From contig CANLOW010000001.1 in assembly GCA_947493035.1 (NCBI GenBank), positions 682,001-746,000 of the forward strand: a stretch of 64,000 nt of DNA, read 5' to 3'. This document shows positions 61,021 to 64,000 of the stretch, piece by piece. Every line of letters begins with the position of its first letter. Position 1 is the first letter of the stretch. The notes beneath the pieces are model-generated. The model ran no database searches. It saw nothing but the letters and a program-made list of their open reading frames with translations, and had not been told where the DNA came from. Source of the DNA: an uncultured Aquimarina sp. (GTDB taxonomy: Bacteria; Bacteroidota; Bacteroidia; Flavobacteriales; Flavobacteriaceae). The position numbers and the translations under genes are program-made.

Positions 61021-61998
61021 TTAAAGCCTTTCTTCTATTAGCTTTTTTGAGCATGTAATTTTTAACATTGTATTCAAAGCTATAGCTTTATGGTGTTTTA
61101 TGGTAAGTAATAAATTTTCTACTGATATTTTTAATACATATATCTCTCCTAAGTAGTAGCATTTTTCAACAACTCCATTGACTCCATGGTTATTACTTGT
61201 TATAGATATTTCATCCGGGTACAAAATAATATTAGTCTCAGGCATAGTATTAAAAAATAGATTAGCCGGCACCTCATTTACTTCAGAAAATAATGAAGCC
61301 GAATAAACATCAAAGGGTTGTTGGTAAAGTGTTTGAGGGTTATTCTTAGTTGTTATTTTTCCATTTCGCATAATAATAATTTCATCAGCAAATGGAAGTA
61401 CATCATTTCTATCGTGGGTAGCCGTAATACAGCTGATTTTTTTCGATTTTAAATAACTAAATAAGCGATATCGCAATTCATTCTTACGAAAGTGATCTAT
61501 TTGACTAAAAGGTTCGTCTAAAAGGAGTATTTCGGGCTCTTTGGCGAGAACTTTAGCCAAAGCGACACGTTGTTTTTGTCCACCACTTAAGTTTTTAACT
61601 TTAGTATCCTTAAAAGGCATAAGATCTACTACTTGTATTAATTCTAACGTTCTTTTTTCCCGTTCATCCATATAGAATCGAGAGAGGTGCTCGGCAACAT
61701 TTTCAAAAACAGTAGTAAAAGGCATGATGTTTAACTGTTGGGTTAAGAACTTCATAAAAGGGTGCCCCGGGACAAGATGTTCTTGTGGTCCAAAAAGTAG
61801 TTCGTCATTGTATGAAATAGATCCTTCGTTTAGATCAAGTAAACCATAAATTGCTTTTAAAAGAGTGCTTTTTCCGCAACCACTTTCTCCCATGACAGCA
61901 ATATGTTCTCCTTTATCAATTTTAAAAGAAATATGGTTTAGATTCTTTTGCTGTTTGTATTGGAAAGAAATATTATTAATTACTAGCATTCTAGGCAA
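61021..61998 (-). CDS. ABC transporter ATP-binding protein (FbpC/PotA-like, orphan)
   Basis: A 325-residue ABC ATPase that would power a membrane transporter. The Walker A loop is GESGCGKST (residues 37-45) and the signature is NLSGGQKQR. Walker B plus catalytic Glu is EILLLDEPFSQID, and the switch His is in ITATHDRND. After about residue 235 a C-terminal extension (YPDEISITSNN, NGVVEKCYYLGEIYVLKIS) resembles the regulatory TOBE-type domain of Fe3+, spermidine or molybdate importers. No permease or binding-protein gene lies beside it, so the substrate is unknown. Met4 is an alternative start. It converges on the kelch gene. Confidence 0.88.
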   Translation of the reverse strand: MPRMLVINNISFQYKQQKNLNHISFKIDKGEHIAVMGESGCGKSTLLKAIYGLLDLNEGSISYNDELLFGPQEHLVPGHPFMKFLTQQLNIMPFTTVFENVAEHLSRFYMDEREKRTLELIQVVDLMPFKDTKVKNLSGGQKQRVALAKVLAKEPEILLLDEPFSQIDHFRKNELRYRLFSYLKSKKISCITATHDRNDVLPFADEIIIMRNGKITTKNNPQTLYQQPFDVYSASLFSEVNEVPANLFFNTMPETNIILYPDEISITSNNHGVNGVVEKCYYLGEIYVLKISVENLLLTIKHHKAIALNTMLKITCSKKLIEERL

Positions 61999-62127
61999 TT
62001 TATTGGCGTCGTCAAATATAATACCTCAAGATTTGCCTTGAAATTAAAAAATTGTTTTTACATAATTACCTGATGGGCTTTCCTTGAGGTAGTTTACTAT
62101 AAAATTGCATCTGCCGAATGATTTTAC

Positions 62128-63537
62128 TTACAATTTAATCTTGATTCCAGTAGATAATCCGAAAATATAGGGTAAAAAATCTGCTTGACTATTAAATGCA
62201 TTCCATTGGATCTTTACAGAAGGTTCTACATTGAGGCTTAATTTTTTAGTCAGATTGTATTGAAGACCTAATCCAATATTGTTAGAGAAAACAGTGCTAT
62301 TTACATTAATCAATTGACTTCCAAAATCTCTTGATTGTCCATTTTGAAAAGAAATATCGCTTTGGTTTTTTGTTAAAATAAATGAGCTAAGCCCACCAAT
62401 TAGAGCAAGCTCAAATCTTTTGTCGAGTAATTTATAAGATACTTCTATCGGTATTTCGATATAATTAATTTCTTGTCTAACATTCCCTTTAGAAAAAACA
62501 TTAGTTGGGGTTTCATCAGGTCGGGCATCAGGATTGTCTCTTCCTTGGCCATCAGGGTTATTAAGTTCTCCAAACTCATCATTTGTGTCAAAATCAGGGA
62601 TTATAGGTTCTTCATTGACATTAGGTGGTGTTTTGTTTACAGGAATATTTAGTTCATCACCATCGATAAAGCTTTGTACCGAGCTGAAATCTAAAGTATT
62701 TTCAAGTGTAGTCGTGATATCAAAATTGGCAGTGTTAACACCAGTTCTAATACTCCATTTAGTGGAAGCTTGGTAGGCAATTTTAATTCCATAACTAACA
62801 GTGGTGTTATATTCTTGATTAGCTATAGTATTTCCAAAAGTGGAATTTCCTTGCAAAGGATTGTAATCAAGGGTAGCTAGTTGAGGAAGAATACTCCATC
62901 TGTTTTTTAGTTCAGATAGATTTTCATCCTTTATAGGAGGAAGTGTGTCTAAAGGAATTTCTATATCAACTGTTTTTTTAAGCTCATTAGTTGCTACTTC
63001 TTTTAAATCTATAATCTTATCTGTTTTTTGAATGTTATTATCATTTTTAGAAGAAATAATATCTTTAATGGAAGTAGCATTATTTGCAATTAAATTTGAA
63101 GTATTTTTCGATAATTTTCTGTCATGCTTATTATTAGACAAGTAAGCTGGTTTTTCTGCGCCTTTATAAGCTATAACTTCTTTTATTTTAGATTCATTAG
63201 AAATAGAATCTTGTGATCTCGAAGTATAAAGTGTTGACGATTGAATAATATCTTCTTTATCCATTAAATCAACAGGGCAGGGGCTGTCTAATTCATTTAG
63301 GTTTACTATTTCAATTTTTGGACTTTTACCTATGTCTTTTTGGTAGAGTAAAATAAAAAATAGAAGAAGAGATGCAGCAATACCTACTGGTAAGAAAATA
63401 ACCAAAGGAGAACGTTTTTTCTTCTTTTTAGGTAATTTATTAGAAATGTTAGCCCACAATTCTTCTGATGGGTTTATTTCAAAATTATCTAGCCCTTCTT
63501 TAAACAAGTGATCGATATGTTGTTTGTTTTTATTCAA
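62128..63537 (-). CDS. Anti-sigma-like N-terminus fused to a predicted outer-membrane-type beta-barrel
   Basis: A 469-residue protein overlapping the sigma factor gene by 8 bp. Residues 1-40 are cytoplasmic-like and contain FKEGLDNFEINPSEELWANIS, a segment typical of proteins encoded beside flavobacterial ECF sigma factors. KKKKKR precedes one transmembrane helix (about 44-65). A disordered Ser/Lys/Asp-rich spacer reaches about residue 205. The C-terminal half (SYGIKIAYQASTKWSIRTGVN, IPIEVSYKLLDKRFELALIGG, IGLGLQYNLTKKLSLNVEPS in short strands) looks like an outer-membrane beta-barrel (OMP_b-brl type). The product may tether the sigma factor at the membrane. The function is inferred from gene order. 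Confidence 0.75.
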   Translation of the reverse strand: MNKNKQHIDHLFKEGLDNFEINPSEELWANISNKLPKKKKKRSPLVIFLPVGIAASLLLFFILLYQKDIGKSPKIEIVNLNELDSPCPVDLMDKEDIIQSSTLYTSRSQDSISNESKIKEVIAYKGAEKPAYLSNNKHDRKLSKNTSNLIANNATSIKDIISSKNDNNIQKTDKIIDLKEVATNELKKTVDIEIPLDTLPPIKDENLSELKNRWSILPQLATLDYNPLQGNSTFGNTIANQEYNTTVSYGIKIAYQASTKWSIRTGVNTANFDITTTLENTLDFSSVQSFIDGDELNIPVNKTPPNVNEEPIIPDFDTNDEFGELNNPDGQGRDNPDARPDETPTNVFSKGNVRQEINYIEIPIEVSYKLLDKRFELALIGGLSSFILTKNQSDISFQNGQSRDFGSQLINVNSTVFSNNIGLGLQYNLTKKLSLNVEPSVKIQWNAFNSQADFLPYIFGLSTGIKIKL

Positions 63538-64000
63538 TATTAAGGGCTTTTCTTTTTTTTATAATTTCATTTTTCAGTAAAACTCTGGCTCTAGAAAGGT
63601 TAGACTTCGAGGTGCCTACAGTTATCTCTAAGGCAGAAGCAATTTCTTGATGACTATAATCATCAAGGACATACATGCTAAATACAATACGATATTTTGG
63701 GGATAATTGATGTATCATTTCTAAGAGTTCATGTAAAGAAAAATCTAAGGTTTGATCTTCAAAGTTGTCATCTATGATGTTTTGATTTTCATCAAAATCT
63801 TCAAAAAATTGATGTTTTCGATAATAACCAAGTATGGTGTTTACAGTAATTCTTTTTGCCCAGCCTTCAAAAGACCCTTTAAATTTGTATTGATCTATTT
63901 TATTATAAATAGTGATCATTGCCTCTTGAAATAAGTCTTCAGCCAAAGCTTTGTCTTTACAATATTTAATGCAAATCCCTAAAAGTTTGGGCGAGATGAT
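63530..64000 (-). CDS. ECF-type RNA polymerase sigma factor (5' end outside the window)
   Basis: A sigma-70 family factor of the extracytoplasmic function type, cut by the window edge. The frame remains open from the stop at 63530 to base 64000, so 157 C-terminal residues are visible. Region 2 reads LLGICIKYCKDKALAEDLFQ, EAMITIYNKIDQYKFKGSFE and GWAKRITVNTILGYYRK, containing the -10 recognition and core-binding helices. An acidic linker (residues around DENQNIIDDNFED) is followed by region 4 with LSPKYRIVFSMYVLDDYSHQEIASALEITVGTSKSNLSRAR given here in pieces: the helix-turn-helix is HQEIASALEITVGTSKSNL. It overlaps the anti-sigma-like gene by 8 bp, implying coupled translation. Confidence 0.9.
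   Translation of the reverse strand: MISPKLLGICIKYCKDKALAEDLFQEAMITIYNKIDQYKFKGSFEGWAKRITVNTILGYYRKHQFFEDFDENQNIIDDNFEDQTLDFSLHELLEMIHQLSPKYRIVFSMYVLDDYSHQEIASALEITVGTSKSNLSRARVLLKNEIIKKRKALNIE

Overview
This window is a low-GC chromosomal segment from a member of the Flavobacteriaceae (Bacteroidota). The evidence is the promoter style (-7 elements of the form TAnnTTTG), type IX secretion (T9SS) sorting domains, a PorP/SprF family pair, a giant gliding-type adhesin, and family-typical versions of RecJ, YbeY, Tdk and RpiB. The genus cannot be named from sequence alone.

Layout. 1-988: 5' part of recJ (minus strand). 1192-2625: an alpha/beta hydrolase directly abutting a uracil-DNA-glycosylase-fold protein. 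4773-2633 (minus): an acidic protein, rsmI and a secreted phosphodiester glycosidase, packed as an operon. 4932-7210 (plus): tdk, alr and mscL. 7872-7441: rpiB (minus). 7873-8496: a non-coding AT-rich stretch with two exact TTATNCACA DnaA-box matches and several near matches, a candidate oriC. 8497-11101: DUF2007 (minus) and rnr (plus). 11399-13063: two tandem secreted proteins, each with two PilJ/NIT-like domains. 13064-14433: tRNA-Cys, folB, several hairpins and direct repeats. 14434-19949: glnS with an unusual C-terminal tail, a GNAT, an SPFH protein and gltX.

20140-27381: a DUF4175 membrane protein, ybeY, mnmG and a methyltransferase. Three perfect GTTCCACGTGGAAC palindromes lie between the end of ybeY and the start of mnmG, with a one-mismatch fourth after mnmG. 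They match the ParB-binding parS centromere consensus. Together with the DnaA-box region about 16 kb away, they suggest that the window lies near the chromosome origin.

28470-59042: four plus-strand genes in the order of the F. johnsoniae gliding operon sprC-sprD-sprB-sprF. They are a T9SS type B surface protein, a PorP/SprF barrel fused to about 1,550 residues of repeats and coiled coil, a 7,308-residue adhesin (one third of the window), and a stand-alone PorP/SprF barrel followed by a terminator. The adhesin carries a higher-order repeat of about 1,350-1,470 residues, present three times plus a partial fourth copy, and a carbohydrate-binding-like domain inserted into one stalk repeat. A malectin-kelch T9SS cargo protein follows. 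61021-64000 (minus): an orphan ABC ATPase, and an ECF sigma factor overlapping a protein that joins an anti-sigma-like N-terminus to a predicted beta-barrel.

What is least ordinary here: the parS cluster written into the end of ybeY, the candidate origin, the architecture of the SprB and SprD homologues, and the tandem secreted PilJ-domain pair.
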